DNA of 64,000 bases from Erythrophleum ivorense (taxonomy: Eukaryota > Streptophyta > Magnoliopsida > Fabales > Fabaceae), in assembly GCA_026724425.1 (NCBI GenBank), contig JAIUCV010000580.1:434001-498000 (forward strand), given 5' to 3'. Positions 36,355 to 47,199 of this stretch are shown here, in pieces. The position numbers and the translations under genes were made by a program. Position 1 is the first letter of the stretch. Every line of letters starts with the position of its first letter. The notes under the pieces are model-generated. The model was not told the origin of the DNA. It saw only the letters and a program-made list of their open reading frames with translations, and made no database searches.

Positions 36355-36590
36355 AAGTGCAAGGATTAACATACTGGTAAGGCTTATTATAAGGTAAGCA
36401 AAAGTTTATTCAAAAAGTTGTGTTCTTAGAGATTTTCTTAAAGAAGATGACTACTAATACAAACTCTCAACATTTAAAAAAGAAAAATCTTGGACAACGT
36501 AAATAACTGTAAAATTTTTATTCCATTATTTTTACCAATGGAGCTAACTTATATATATATATATATATACTCTAATTAGATGGCTTGTTT
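36355..36590 (+). repeat. Diverged direct repeat, copy 2, with (TA)n insertion
   Basis: This is the partner of 34990-35235. Where copy 1 has the A-box-like motif, this copy has GGAGCTAACTT followed by a TA microsatellite (about 36549-36569), so the motif is disrupted here. Confidence 0.5.
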
Positions 36591-37870
36591 GTGTTGCACA
36601 TTATTTGCAAAATTGGATCAAATCAGCTAGTTTAATTAAATAACTAGTGAATTGAATGGTAGTTTGGTTTAGTGGAACCTATGAACCAATGGGTTTCAGA
36701 ATTAGTCAAAACCTGAGTTAAATTGACTGATTTTGGGTGAAAACCAATACTAATTCCATGGATGAATGGGTCCACTTACGTAGTTTCCTTGAAAATAATT
36801 TACGAAATTGGTAGTATACAAACTTGAATTACAAACCTCTAGCATAGTGTGAAAAAGCCTGTGAATCGAGTTGAATAGGGCAAATTTGGGTGAAAATTAA
36901 CACAAGTTCCGTGGATGAACTAGTCCAAGTAGCTTCCTTGAAAATTATTTTATTATCAAGTGCCTTTTCTTCTTGAGTCACAAGCATTGTTCAATAGTAG
37001 TATGCAACATTTACTATAAAATCCTTTATGATTTTTTTTAGACAAACCAAAATAATTCTTATTGTTGGTGCAAAGGAGCCTATGAACCAAGTTGAAACAG
37101 CTAAATTTGGATGAAAATTGACACTAACTTTGTAGATGAATTGACCCAAGCAACTACCTTAAAAGTTATTTTACTGCTAAGGGCCTTCTCCCCTTAAGTC
37201 AAAAATCAACATGCTAATTCGAATATGTGACATTTTGAATAATTATCTACGCTTTTTTTATTAAGTCACCATGTATTTCACTAATAGTTGCAAAATTTGG
37301 ATATAATAAATGAAATATAAAAATAAAATTTATATAAATTTTTATTAAAATGATATTAAATATATTTTTAAATAAATTAATAAAACTAGTTCAATTATAA
37401 TTTGATCATAGTCTAACTTCTAAATTATAAATCTCTCATTTCATTGATTTAAAGACTAATATAATTTTTGAAATATTAGTGTTATAATTACTTCATCCTC
37501 TAACATTATTATATTGGTCATATCATTTATTGGTCATATTAAAATGGAGAGAATAGAAATGACACTTATATATACTCACCCCACTTAAAAAGATGGGGCC
37601 AAACATATTGGTTTTGGTAGGCATAGAGTTTAGCAAATTTGATCCACATAAATGGGGATTGTGGGGATCTTCAAAGTGAAATTTTTTGCAACTTTAGTGA
37701 GATAGTGTTGGGTTTGTGACCATAATTCTTCCCCCAACACTATGAATGATTGCTGTTGCGCGCAGAAGTTATGGCATCTGAAGAAGGACGTGTCGTTTTC
37801 TATGGAGGAGTGATTCCACTGGGAAAGTGAAGTGGTGGATATGAAGTGCTTGGAAGACCCTTAATTAAAC
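36591..37870. other. Intergenic region with short internal repetition
   Basis: No gene is seen. Three related stretches (about 36720-36800, 36870-36950 and 37085-37180) each carry words like TTGGGTGAAAA, (C/G)GTGGATGAA and a GTAGTTTCCTTGAAAA-like block, so a unit of roughly 170-220 bp has been repeated and has drifted. Confidence 0.4.
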
Positions 37871-38510
37871 TATAAAGTAACGACTCGTGCTTTGGACTTA
37901 TCAATTCATTCCTCGTAGGGAGTTAGGGATTGGTGGCACCATTCAAAAATTCGTTAGTGGGGATGGTATTTTAGAAACAAGAAGACAATTTTTAATTGCA
38001 TTCATATGCTATGGCCTCTGGTTTCAAGTTTAATCAAAATGGGATTTATAAAAAGGTATGATTTGCAATAATTCATACTGAAATAAAATAAAAGAAGAAG
38101 ATTATGATGCCAAGCAAGGAACAAAACGGGAAGTTCATTGTGGATGTTTCTTCAGTAGGGCAAAGAAGGACATAAGGAAAAGGAGAGAGAATTAAAAAAA
38201 CGAGTAAATTATACAAATATATTTTGAGATTGTTGAAATTATATAATTTTCTCTTGAAATAAAAAGTTAATTTTATATTTTTTGGACAAAAATACCTTAC
38301 ATTTAATTTTTTTAGTTTAAAACTTGTATTTAAGTTAATGAAGGATAATTTAATAAAAAAATTAAAGTTAAATTAAAGTATATGTCAATTTTTTATCTTA
38401 AAGAAGATCTGTGTATATTTTAAAAATAAAAAATATGTTAAATTTAGCAAAATTTTTAAAAAATTGTGTAATTTACTAAAAAAAATCATATGAATCGAGA
38501 CATTTTCAAA
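37871..38510 (+). repeat. Duplicated segment, copy 1, split by a MITE
   Basis: This aligns in the same orientation with 48864-49213, about 11 kb away. Matching words include CGACTC(G/A)TGCTTTGGAC, GATTGGTGGCACCATT, AGAAACAAGAAGACAA, TTATGATGCCAAGCAAGG and GGACATTTTCAAA (GAGACATTTTCAAA here). I judge identity at roughly 85 percent. The alignment is broken only by the extra ~275 bp at 38203-38477. What kind of element the segment belongs to is unknown. Confidence 0.8.
38203..38477. mobile_element. AT-rich MITE, copy C, nested in a duplicated segment
   Basis: Ends are AGTAAATTATACA and TGTGTAATTTACT, inverted copies with one mismatch. The sister segment at 48864-49213 lacks this block and so shows the empty site, which supports insertion as a unit. 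It is related to copies A (11325-11653) and B (27427-27672). Confidence 0.7.
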
Positions 38511-41072
38511 TTTTTGATAAAATTCAAAATAATGATCATATCTTTTTAAAAATGCAAAAGTACTATGTAAAATTGTTAAGAATAGAAATAAAAATAAAAA
38601 ATAAAAAAATAATTTTATAAATGAGAAATAATTATTATATTCTTACTTTAAAATGTAATAAAAATAAATAAATAATATTAAATACTAACCACAAAAATAT
38701 AATTAATATTACATAAAATTAAAAAAAAATCTCTGTCCCTCAAAAGCTACCAGCCCGCACATAATGAAAACTACCATAATCTCCCGTCCATATCCATTAC
38801 TCCTACAATGAAGAAGATTTCTATTGGCGCGGTTAAGCTGTGTGACCCAAAATTCTAAGTCTATTTTTCGTTTAATTATATCGTTGGTTACTATATTTTC
38901 ATTTCGTACAATATTTAGGTATTTAAATGATTTAAACTTTTAAAATATGTTCTTAATTTTTTTCCTTAAAAAAATTGCAATTCAATGGTGATATGCTGCT
39001 ATTTAGAGGTGATAATTTCACATAGGCAAATCTTCCCAGGCCTAGTCTGGCCCACAACAAGTTAAATTTAAATAAATGGGTTCAAAAATTATAATCTGGA
39101 CGCTTGTACGATCATAAAAAATGAAGAATAAAAAACAAAAAAAAAAAAGTTATATTAAAAAAATTATCCAAGTTAACCAAGTTAAAATCAGAATAGCTTG
39201 AGTGGCCCCATTTTGATCCATATATATATATATATATATATTAAAAGTTATAGACTAAAAATGGTTATCTCTTATTAAAAGTGTTAAACATAATAATTCA
39301 AACATGTGTTAGCCTCAATATTATAAATCACTTAATCAAAAAAAATTATAAATCATATATAACAAAATTAGCTTTGAAATTTATGCGCTTAAACAAGCCA
39401 ATCTGCAACTAGTTCATTTAACTTATTTCTTTTGTAAATATTTTTTGTGTCAAGCCAAACTTTTGTCAATTAAAGAAGTGTTATTTTTTTAACCCAATAA
39501 AACCAAAAAAAAGTGTTAAATTTTTAACTGATGAGAATAAAATTGAACATTTATTAAATTAAAAGTAGATATTATTTTCAAGATATATAGAATAGCATAA
39601 TCCTTTGTTTCCTTTTGGGATCTTATGTATAATTACTTTATGTTGGTCATTTTTATAGAATTAATTCGAAAAATAAAAAAAAAATCATATTTAAAAACAC
39701 ACATAGATAGGGATGATCAAGATATCTACTACGTAGGTGCCTATGAATTTTATCTGCTTCCATTGAGTATATAAATTTTTATAGGTATTTTAAGGATTTA
39801 GGTCTGGATTTAAATAGTATGAGTATAATATTCACCTCATCTTAAATCTAATATATATATATATATATTATAAAAATTAAAAAAATACTATACAAATAGT
39901 ACTTAATTATAATAGAGGTTTGAATTATCTTAAGGATCTGTTTGGTGTCAAGAATTGAAATTAGAGTACATAATTATAATTCCAATTCCAATTCCAATTC
40001 CAATTCCAATTCCATTAGAATTGGAATTGATTTAAAATTTTAGAATTTATGTTTGGGTCACATAAAGAATTACAACATGAAGTTACAATTTTAAATTTGA
40101 TTTCAATTTTATTGTTTAGATGAGTGATGAGTATTAAAATAATAATTAGCTTATATATAATTTATAATTTGCTCTGCTTTGCCCTTTTTTTTTTTTTTGT
40201 TGCTGCTTTTTTCTTTGTTGCTTTTGCATATTACACAAGTCAAACAAATTTGCACATACGTATAAGGAAAAATTCTTCGAGCTGCTCTCTGTAAGCAAGT
40301 TAATGGCATATCTCTTCGCAGTTCGTTTAACTTATTTACTCGACCAAGTCTAGTTAAGTATGTAAAAAGGCATTGAATACTAAAATGGTAGAACAAGGGG
40401 TAAAAGGAAAAATCAACCGCTAGAGCTTTTCATGGAATCGTTATCTTTCGAGAAAATTATAACAACGGATCAAAAGTAAATATATTTATTTTTAACGATT
40501 TGTTATCATTTGTTTTAAGATAATTATTATTAATTTTAATAACAAATAGTTAAATTTAATAATAATAGATTCTTAAAAATAATTTTTTTTATTATTTTTA
40601 AATCCTTAGATATAATTATTTCTTATTTTTCTTTGTCAAGCATCATCGTTGAATTGCTCTGTTTCATTTGTTCTGCCCTGTCTGTTTTTCATGTCTGGTT
40701 GCGTGTGTGTGTGTGATTTTTTTTTTCAATTTAGCAATATACAAGTCAATTTCAAAACCAAAAAAATTCCTTATACGACAAGGATGACAACAGCAACAAC
40801 AATAATATTATTATTTTAATAAAATTTTATTAGTTTTCTGCACCAATTGATTGTGCATTTATACAATGAGTATATGTTAGAACGTCCTTGTCTGAGGAAA
40901 CGAAAGCCCCTATTTTTTTTTTCTATTGATTATACTTTTTTTTTAAAAAAAATTTTGATCAAGATATTAGTTTTGCTACAGAAAAATAGAATATATAGAA
41001 AATATCTCAGTTTTGATAACAATTTCAAAAAGAATTTCTCCTGCATAAAGAATAAGCATAGCAACATCAGGC
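38511..41072. other. AT-rich intergenic region with simple repeats
   Basis: No gene is seen. It holds a (TA)n tract at about 39219-39241 and the hexamer array at 39977-40014. The stretch at about 39940-40130 looks like a MITE (its left part has GGATCTGTTTGGTGTCAAGAATTGAAAT-like sequence), but its ends are not clear. Confidence 0.4.
39977..40014 (+). repeat. (AATTCC)n hexamer microsatellite
   Basis: About six consecutive copies of AATTCC. An inverted GGAATTG follows directly, so the tract could form a small hairpin. Confidence 0.85.
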
Positions 41073-41282
41073 TGATACGAAACGAAGTAGAGAAGCGAAG
41101 AAGAAAAGGAAAGTAGTGAATTAAAGATTGCATCATACTTCTTACAATGATTGCCTCAGTTTATATATATACATGCAAGGACGTAGAAACCAGGTCAGCA
41201 AAACTATAACTAATCAAAAACTAACCGGACAGTTAAGTTAGTTAAATAACTGTTTAGCCATTTTCACGTGTATCCTCTATTA
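41073..41282 (-). repeat. 3' LTR of the Ty1/copia element
   Basis: 210 bp. With the duplication fixed as CAGGC, the LTR in element orientation begins TAATAG and ends TATCA, that is TA...CA instead of the usual TG...CA. The polyprotein stop codon (41254-41256) lies inside this LTR. Confidence 0.9.
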
Positions 41283-44200
41283 CCCCCCCGCAAGCTGGAG
41301 AATATATATCAGACATTCCCAGCTTGGAAAGTAGGAAATCAAACGGACGATGATCAAGTGGTTTGGTGTAAATGTCGGCCAGCTGAGCAGTAGACCGAAT
41401 GGGTAACAAATGGATAATATGATCTTGCAACTTTTCCCGAACAATATGGCAATCAAGGTCAATATGCTTTGTCCGTTCATGGAAGGTGGGGTTAGCAGCA
41501 ATATGACGAGCAGACTGATTGTCACAGTAAACCAAAGCTGGCGAAGGATGAGGAAGATGGAGGTCATGAAGAAGGTAGAGGAGCCATTGAAGTTCACATA
41601 TGACAGCAGCAAGGGCACGATATTCAGCCTCAGAAGAAGAACGAGAAACTGTGCTCTGTTTCTTTGAACGCCATGAAATAAGGGCATTGCCAAGGAAGAT
41701 GCAGAAACCGGTAATGGATCGACGAGAGTCAACACAGCTAGCCCAATCAGAATCACTAAAAGCCTTGAGTCGAAGGTCAGAGGCAGAAGGGAAAAGAAGA
41801 CCTCGAGTAGGACGATGTTTAAGATATCGGAGGACACGATGGGCAGCTTGGAGATGAACATCAGTAGGTGAGGAAATAAACTGACTAAGCTGTTGAACAG
41901 CAAAGGTGAGATCAGGTCTAGTAGTGGTGAGATAGAGAAGACGTCCCACAAGAATACGATATGCAGAAGGATCAGAAAGTGGAACACCAGATTCTTTGGA
42001 AAGCTTCAAATGGCGAGTCATGGGAGTGTGAGCCGGTTTACAAGCTAGAAAACCAGAGTCTTCAAGAATTTCCAATGCAAACTTGCGCTGATTCAGAAAA
42101 ATACCATGGCGAGAACGAGCAATCTCAAGACCCAAGAAGAATTTGAGATCACCCAAATCTTTAATCTTAAAAGCCTGATCGAGAAGAGACTTAATGTGCT
42201 GAATTTCACGGAGGTCATTGCCAGTAAGGATGATGTCATCCACGTAAACCAAGAGAGCAGTGAAAGAAGATTCGGCCTTGCGAACAAACAAAGAGTAGTC
42301 GGATTTGGACTGAAGATAACCATAAGAGATGAGTGTAGAGGACAGTTTAGAATACCATTGGCGACTGGCCTGTTTGAGGCCGTAAAGAGACTTCTGTAGT
42401 CGACAAACAAGGTTAGGAGCTGAAGGAGAGAAACCAGGGGGAAGAGCCATGTAAACCTCTTCAGCTAAATCTCCATGAAGAAAAGCATTATTGACATCAA
42501 GTTGGTGAAGGTGCCAATTACAAGCGGCAGCGAGAGCAATGATTAAACGAACAGTAGTGAGTTTTGCTACAGGGGAAAATGTATCAATATAATCCACACC
42601 CTCCGTCTGGGTATAACCCTTTGCAACCAAGCGAGCCTTATGGCGTTCAATGGTGCCATTGGAGTGATACTTAATCTTGAAAACCCATTTGCAGCCAATG
42701 GGTTGTTTGCCAGGGGGTAAAGAAGTCAGGATCCAAGTATTGTTCTGTTCAAGGGCAGCAATCTCAACCTGCATAGCCTCACGCCAGACTGCATGCTTCA
42801 CGGCTTGAGAGTAGGACTTTGGTTCAGAGTGCACAGAAATAGAAAGACTAAAATATTTATGAGAAGCAGAAAGATGGTCATATGATAAGACAGAAGAAAT
42901 AGGATGCGGAGAAGTAAAGATACCTGAACTGATGGAAGGTGGGTGAGCTGAGGAGAGCAAAGCATGATGGTAATCATGCAAATACGTAGGGACGTGTCGT
43001 GGTCGAGAAGATCGTCTGGGAGAGGAAGAGGTAATAGAGGGTGGAGAAACAGAAGGAAGAGGAATAGGGGAGTCAACGGGACTGGGAGATTGAGGTAAAG
43101 AAATGGTTTGATTATGAGTGACAGAAACTTGATCAGAAAAAGGGAAGATATGTTCATAGAAATAAACATCACGGGAAAGGAGAATTTGGCGGGTGTGAAT
43201 ATCAAGTAAGAGATATCCTTTGGTGCCGGTTTTATAGCCAAGAAAGACGCATTTGCGGGCTCGAGGATCAAGTTTGGTGCGTTGGTGAGAAATGGTGGAA
43301 GCAAAGCACAAACATCCGAAAACTTTTAAATCAGTAAAATCAGGAAATGCATGATAGAGCTGGAAATAAGGAGAAGTGTTGTTAAGTAATGGAGTAGGTA
43401 GTCTATTGATAAGATAGGTGGCATGACGCAAAGCATGAGACCAATATAATTTGGGTAAATGAGATTGAAAAAGAAGGGCCCGCGTGACATTAAGGAGATG
43501 TTGGTGTTTCCTTTCGACAATGCTATTCTGCTGTGGTGTTTCAATGCAGGAGGTTTGATGAAGGATGCCTTTAGTTTTGAAGAAATCATGCATAGAAAAT
43601 TCAGCTCCATTATCAGATCTAATAGCTTGAATTTGAGTGTGAAACTGTTTTTCAGAAAAAAGGATAAAGTCTTGTAAAACATGGCGAGTATCTGATTTAT
43701 TTTTAAGTAAAAGTGTCCATGTATACTGAGAAAAATCATCGACAATAGTAAGAAAGTATTTGTATCCATCAATTGAAGCAAGATGATATGGTCCCCATAT
43801 ATCAACATGTAACAAAGCAAAAGGTCTATGGGTGCGGGAAGAGCTGGTGGGAAATGGAAGACGTCTCTGTTTGGCCAGGTGACATATGTCACAATGAGTA
43901 CATTGCTTATTACAGGAAATATATGTGTATTGTTGTTGAATGAATTGCAGAGTGGACTTAGATAAATGCCCTAATCGAATATGCCAAAGATCATATGAAG
44001 GAGGAATCTTGGGTGTCAGAATGGCAGAGGAGGCAAGACAAGTTGCAGAACGATGTTGCATGATGTAAAGTCCCTCACTCTCCTCAGCTGAACCAATCAT
44101 CTTCCACGAGTGCAGGTCCAGAAAGAGACATTGGTGATTCTGAAAAATGACCCAACAATGGAGAGATTTTGTGAGTTGAGAAATTGAAATAATTTGGAAT

Positions 44201-45540
44201 TTAAATTCTGGAATGTAAAGAACGTCGTGAATAGTGAATGTATCTGAAAGGTGAACAGTGCCAGAGTGTTTAGCAACAACAGAAGAGCCATTCGGTAAAT
44301 GAACAGTAACTGGAGCTATGGCAGTGTATGAAGTGAAGAAGGATAAAGATGGACAGACATGAGCAGTGGCTCCAGTATCAACAATCCAACATTCTTTGAA
44401 AGAAAAAGAAGCTAATGTCACGTGACTACCTGTGTGAGTAGACACATGATTTACGGAATGAGTAGGGTGAGATGGTTCACGTTGAACCAATTGTAATAGT
44501 TTGTGATATTGCTCATCTGTGAGTCCAAGCTTGGCAGAGGGAGATGAATGTTGAGATTGTACTGTATGTTCAGAATGCTCCCGTGCTTCGTTGGTGAGAT
44601 TATTTACTGCTGCAGATTGATTTCGAAACTTAAATCCGGGTGGAAATCCATGTTTTCTATAACAAGTTTCAATGGTATGTCTGGGCTTGCCACAATAAGT
44701 GCACTGTTTGGTATTTTTGTCCTGTCCAGAGGCAGAGGGTTGAAATCTTCCAGTTTGTCCAGAGGGTTGAAATCTTCCAGTTCTACTAAACATGATCTTG
44801 GAGTCAATTGATAGATCAAGAATTCCCATTTCTCGTTCCTGTTGCAAGATTAAAGATAGCACCCTATTTACAGGTGGAAGCGGATCAAGTAACATTATTT
44901 GTGACTTGATGGTTGAGTATCGATCACTTAATCCCTTAAGAAATCGAATGACGTAATCTTGCTGTTGATACAGACTCATGCGTTCAAAGGCACCACAAGA
45001 ACAACGGTTTCGGCAGGAACAAAGCGGAGGAGGTCGTAAGTTTGTGAGTTCATCCCAGACAATTTTAAGCTTCGTAAAATATTCATTGACAGATAAATCT
45101 CCTTGTTTGACTGCATAAAGTTCTTCTTGTAGATCAGCAATGCGAAAGACATCACTCTGTGAATACCTGCTTCTTAGATCCTCCCATATTTCATATGCTT
45201 TGTCAATCCAGAGTATGCTCTGAGCAATAGTGGAAGACAATGAACGATTGAGCCAGGTCACCACCATCGTGTTGCAGCGTTCCCATGCCGAGAAAAGAGG
45301 ATCGGTTGTGCTCGGAATTTTAATGGAACCATTGACAAATTTGAATTTATTCTTCGATTGTAAAGCCATCTTCATGGCTCTGGACCAGGAATGATAATTT
45401 GGTCCTGAAAGCACCGGGGATACCAATACCAGTGATGGATTTTCGTTTGGGTGCAAGTAAAACGGACTTGTTGGATTCTGAGATTCATCGTTGCTCATGG
45501 TTGATGATGATTCAATAGTGTTGCCTCCAGAAACTGACAT
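41254..45540 (-). CDS. Ty1/copia gag-pol polyprotein, complete
   Basis: The ATG is at 45540 and the frame is open for 1428 codons. Domains in order (rough residues): a gag N-terminal domain with WSRAMKMALQSKNKFKFVNG (60-80); a CCHC zinc knuckle CTYCGKPRHTIETC (278-292); aspartic protease IVDTGATAHVCP (387); GAG-pre-integrase LWHIRLGHLS (516); an integrase core with HVDIWGP (D near 579), IRSDNGAEF (D near 642) and IVERKHQHLLN (E near 676); reverse transcriptase with KARLVAKGYTQ, QLDVNNAFLHGDL and LLVYVDDIILTGND (D-D near 1100); and RNase H with AFSDSDWASC and SSSEAEYRALA (from about 1260). All catalytic residues are present. The last ten codons or so run through the polypurine tract (GGV) into the 3' LTR. 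The product would package its RNA, cleave itself, copy the RNA and integrate the DNA. Codon positions show no decay. Confidence 0.96.
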   Translation of the reverse strand: MSVSGGNTIESSSTMSNDESQNPTSPFYLHPNENPSLVLVSPVLSGPNYHSWSRAMKMALQSKNKFKFVNGSIKIPSTTDPLFSAWERCNTMVVTWLNRSLSSTIAQSILWIDKAYEIWEDLRSRYSQSDVFRIADLQEELYAVKQGDLSVNEYFTKLKIVWDELTNLRPPPLCSCRNRCSCGAFERMSLYQQQDYVIRFLKGLSDRYSTIKSQIMLLDPLPPVNRVLSLILQQEREMGILDLSIDSKIMFSRTGRFQPSGQTGRFQPSASGQDKNTKQCTYCGKPRHTIETCYRKHGFPPGFKFRNQSAAVNNLTNEAREHSEHTVQSQHSSPSAKLGLTDEQYHKLLQLVQREPSHPTHSVNHVSTHTGSHVTLASFSFKECWIVDTGATAHVCPSLSFFTSYTAIAPVTVHLPNGSSVVAKHSGTVHLSDTFTIHDVLYIPEFKFQIISISQLTKSLHCWVIFQNHQCLFLDLHSWKMIGSAEESEGLYIMQHRSATCLASSAILTPKIPPSYDLWHIRLGHLSKSTLQFIQQQYTYISCNKQCTHCDICHLAKQRRLPFPTSSSRTHRPFALLHVDIWGPYHLASIDGYKYFLTIVDDFSQYTWTLLLKNKSDTRHVLQDFILFSEKQFHTQIQAIRSDNGAEFSMHDFFKTKGILHQTSCIETPQQNSIVERKHQHLLNVTRALLFQSHLPKLYWSHALRHATYLINRLPTPLLNNTSPYFQLYHAFPDFTDLKVFGCLCFASTISHQRTKLDPRARKCVFLGYKTGTKGYLLLDIHTRQILLSRDVYFYEHIFPFSDQVSVTHNQTISLPQSPSPVDSPIPLPSVSPPSITSSSPRRSSRPRHVPTYLHDYHHALLSSAHPPSISSGIFTSPHPISSVLSYDHLSASHKYFSLSISVHSEPKSYSQAVKHAVWREAMQVEIAALEQNNTWILTSLPPGKQPIGCKWVFKIKYHSNGTIERHKARLVAKGYTQTEGVDYIDTFSPVAKLTTVRLIIALAAACNWHLHQLDVNNAFLHGDLAEEVYMALPPGFSPSAPNLVCRLQKSLYGLKQASRQWYSKLSSTLISYGYLQSKSDYSLFVRKAESSFTALLVYVDDIILTGNDLREIQHIKSLLDQAFKIKDLGDLKFFLGLEIARSRHGIFLNQRKFALEILEDSGFLACKPAHTPMTRHLKLSKESGVPLSDPSAYRILVGRLLYLTTTRPDLTFAVQQLSQFISSPTDVHLQAAHRVLRYLKHRPTRGLLFPSASDLRLKAFSDSDWASCVDSRRSITGFCIFLGNALISWRSKKQSTVSRSSSEAEYRALAAVICELQWLLYLLHDLHLPHPSPALVYCDNQSARHIAANPTFHERTKHIDLDCHIVREKLQDHIIHLLPIRSTAQLADIYTKPLDHRPFDFLLSKLGMSDIYSPACGGVIEDTRENG

Positions 45541-45621
45541 AATGAGGTGAGAAAAGAAAAACTGGTAAAGAAAGGAATCAGATCGCCATTAAAGACGCGA
45601 AGTAAAAAAAAATGAATCACT

Positions 45622-45633
45622 GCTCTGATACCA
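45622..45633 (-). other. Primer binding site (initiator tRNA-Met) of the copia element
   Basis: In element orientation this reads TGGTATCAGAGC, directly after the 5' LTR. It is the standard plant initiator-Met primer site. Confidence 0.9.
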
Positions 45634-45843
45634 TGATACGAAACGAAGTAGAGAAGCGAAGAAGAAAAGGAAAGTAGTGAATTAAAGATTGCATCATACT
45701 TCTTACAATGATTGCCTCAGTTTATATATATACATGCAAGGACGTAGAAACCAGGTCAGCAAAACTATAACTAATCAAAAACTAACCGGACAGTTAAGTT
45801 AGTTAAATAACTGTTTAGCCATTTTCACGTGTATCCTCTATTA
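45634..45843 (-). repeat. 5' LTR of the Ty1/copia element
   Basis: 210 bp, identical by eye to 41073-41282. It would carry the element's promoter. It contains the palindrome CACGTG-like TTCACGTGTA near its outer end, a possible G-box core. Confidence 0.9.
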
Positions 45844-45848
45844 CAGGC

Positions 45849-47199
45849 ATTCTTAACGACTTGAAAAGCTAGGATGATGATGGTGGCATTGGTTGTCAAT
45901 CAAAATATCAGAGATTGTGGTGGAACAAAAATCGTTTTGAAAGGGGAGGGGCGAAGGAAACGTAATTTTTTAAGAGACTTATATATGTAATTTATTATTT
46001 TTTGGGATTATATGTACTTTCACGAGGGTTTATATAAAAATTTTATTATTTATTTGGGGTTCCGTAAGTAATGTTATGGGCATCTATACATAGAATTTGT
46101 ATGCGAACTTTTTATTTTTTTGGAGCCATACCAAAATGAGAGGGAGTATATGGTGTTGGACTCTTAAATTCTTAGTTTTGGAATTGTAATTTTGATGTTA
46201 GGGGTAAAAATTAGAGTTGCCTTTCCCTAGTTATTTTTTAATTATGTAGAATTGCTTTATGGAATTGGAAATATACTTTAAAAAATAAACCAAACAAAAA
46301 ATAATTCAAACTTTTAGGTCAAATTACAATTCCAAACTTCAATTTCAAGCTCAATTTTTAATGCTAAGTGAGACTTAATAGTTTTTTGAAACTTTTTGTT
46401 TTTTATTATAATTTTATATAAATAAGTTTTATTTAAATGAATCTCAGAAAAAGTTTTCATTATAAAATTTTTTTTAATAAATAAGTTTAGGTTTAAGAAT
46501 TTGATGAAATATCTTTTTCTCACTAAATGTGGATTTGAAAATAAAACTATAACATCTTTACTAGTGTCCTATACATAAATCATGAAACCCAAAAGTTGTT
46601 CTGTTCTGAACATGAACTTATGGATAAAGTCCATTAAGAATAAGAGGCGCGGAAGCCCATATGTGTTTTGATTTTTGAATGTTCTTTCTTAGGGCTTTTG
46701 GGCTTGCTTCACCTTCCCAGGAATGAAGAGTGGTGAATTTGGCCCAAATCTCAAATACCATTTGGAGAGGGATAAAACGCAGAGTTTCACTGCGTTTTCA
46801 CCTCATCAGCTTCATGAATCTGCTCGGGTCAGGACTGATGTAGCGTACACTCATAGGAACTCAAGGGTTTCTTTGAACTGGCAATAACAAACACTGAGTC
46901 TCTCCTCCTGAGGTTGAGAGATCGACGAAGCAGAAGAAGAGAAAAACTGAGCTAAGGAAGAAGAAAGGCTGAGAATGCAAGGCTTGTATTGTTCGATCTT
47001 TGTATATTGTATTTTGGCCTTTTTTGTGAACTTAGTTTTCTGATCGATATGTTGAACTCATTACAATATCTTTGGGATTACGAGAGGTGTCAAGTCTAAA
47101 TCTGGTTAAGTTTCTTTAATTAGGTGTGGTGAGTGGTCATTATTGTGAAAAAGTCTCGAGTAAAATGTGCTTCTTTCTTTTCTTTAAAAAAAAAATAGT
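45849..47199. other. Intergenic region right of the copia element
   Basis: Apart from the small frame at 46723-46887, I see no gene. The part from 46680 to 47040 is less AT-rich, with GAAGAAG-rich leader-like sequence, and might be the remains of a gene 5' end. Confidence 0.35.
46723..46887 (+). CDS. Small open frame of 54 codons, unrecognised
   Basis: It starts with ATG (MKSGEFGPNLKYHLERDKTQ) and ends VSLNWQ with TAA. It lies in a locally GC-richer patch and has a gene-like amino-acid mix with no low-complexity bias. I recognise no family. It could be the first exon of a decayed gene, an upstream frame in a leader, or chance. Confidence 0.2.
   Translation: MKSGEFGPNLKYHLERDKTQSFTAFSPHQLHESARVRTDVAYTHRNSRVSLNWQ

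Larger units (their letters stand above)
41073..45843 (-). mobile_element. Intact, apparently young Ty1/copia LTR retrotransposon
   Basis: The two 210-bp LTRs (41073-41282 and 45634-45843) read identically base for base. CAGGC flanks both sides exactly (41068-41072 and 45844-45848). The primer site TGGTATCAGAGC (complement at 45622-45633) abuts the 5' LTR and matches the 3' end of plant initiator tRNA-Met. A G-run polypurine tract (complement at 41283-41289) abuts the 3' LTR. One unbroken polyprotein frame of 1428 codons fills the interior. Domain order gag-protease-integrase-RT-RNase H defines Ty1/copia. The short LTRs and 4.8-kb size suggest an Ale-like lineage (inference). All parts needed for movement appear present. 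Confidence 0.95.

Noticed and set aside
39977..40014. Telomere-like hexamer array
   Set aside because: The unit is AATTCC, not the plant telomere repeat TTTAGGG, and the array is only six copies long.
41280..44819. Numerous 60-235-codon frames on both strands
   Set aside because: All are shadows of the single copia polyprotein frame. Their translations lack motifs.
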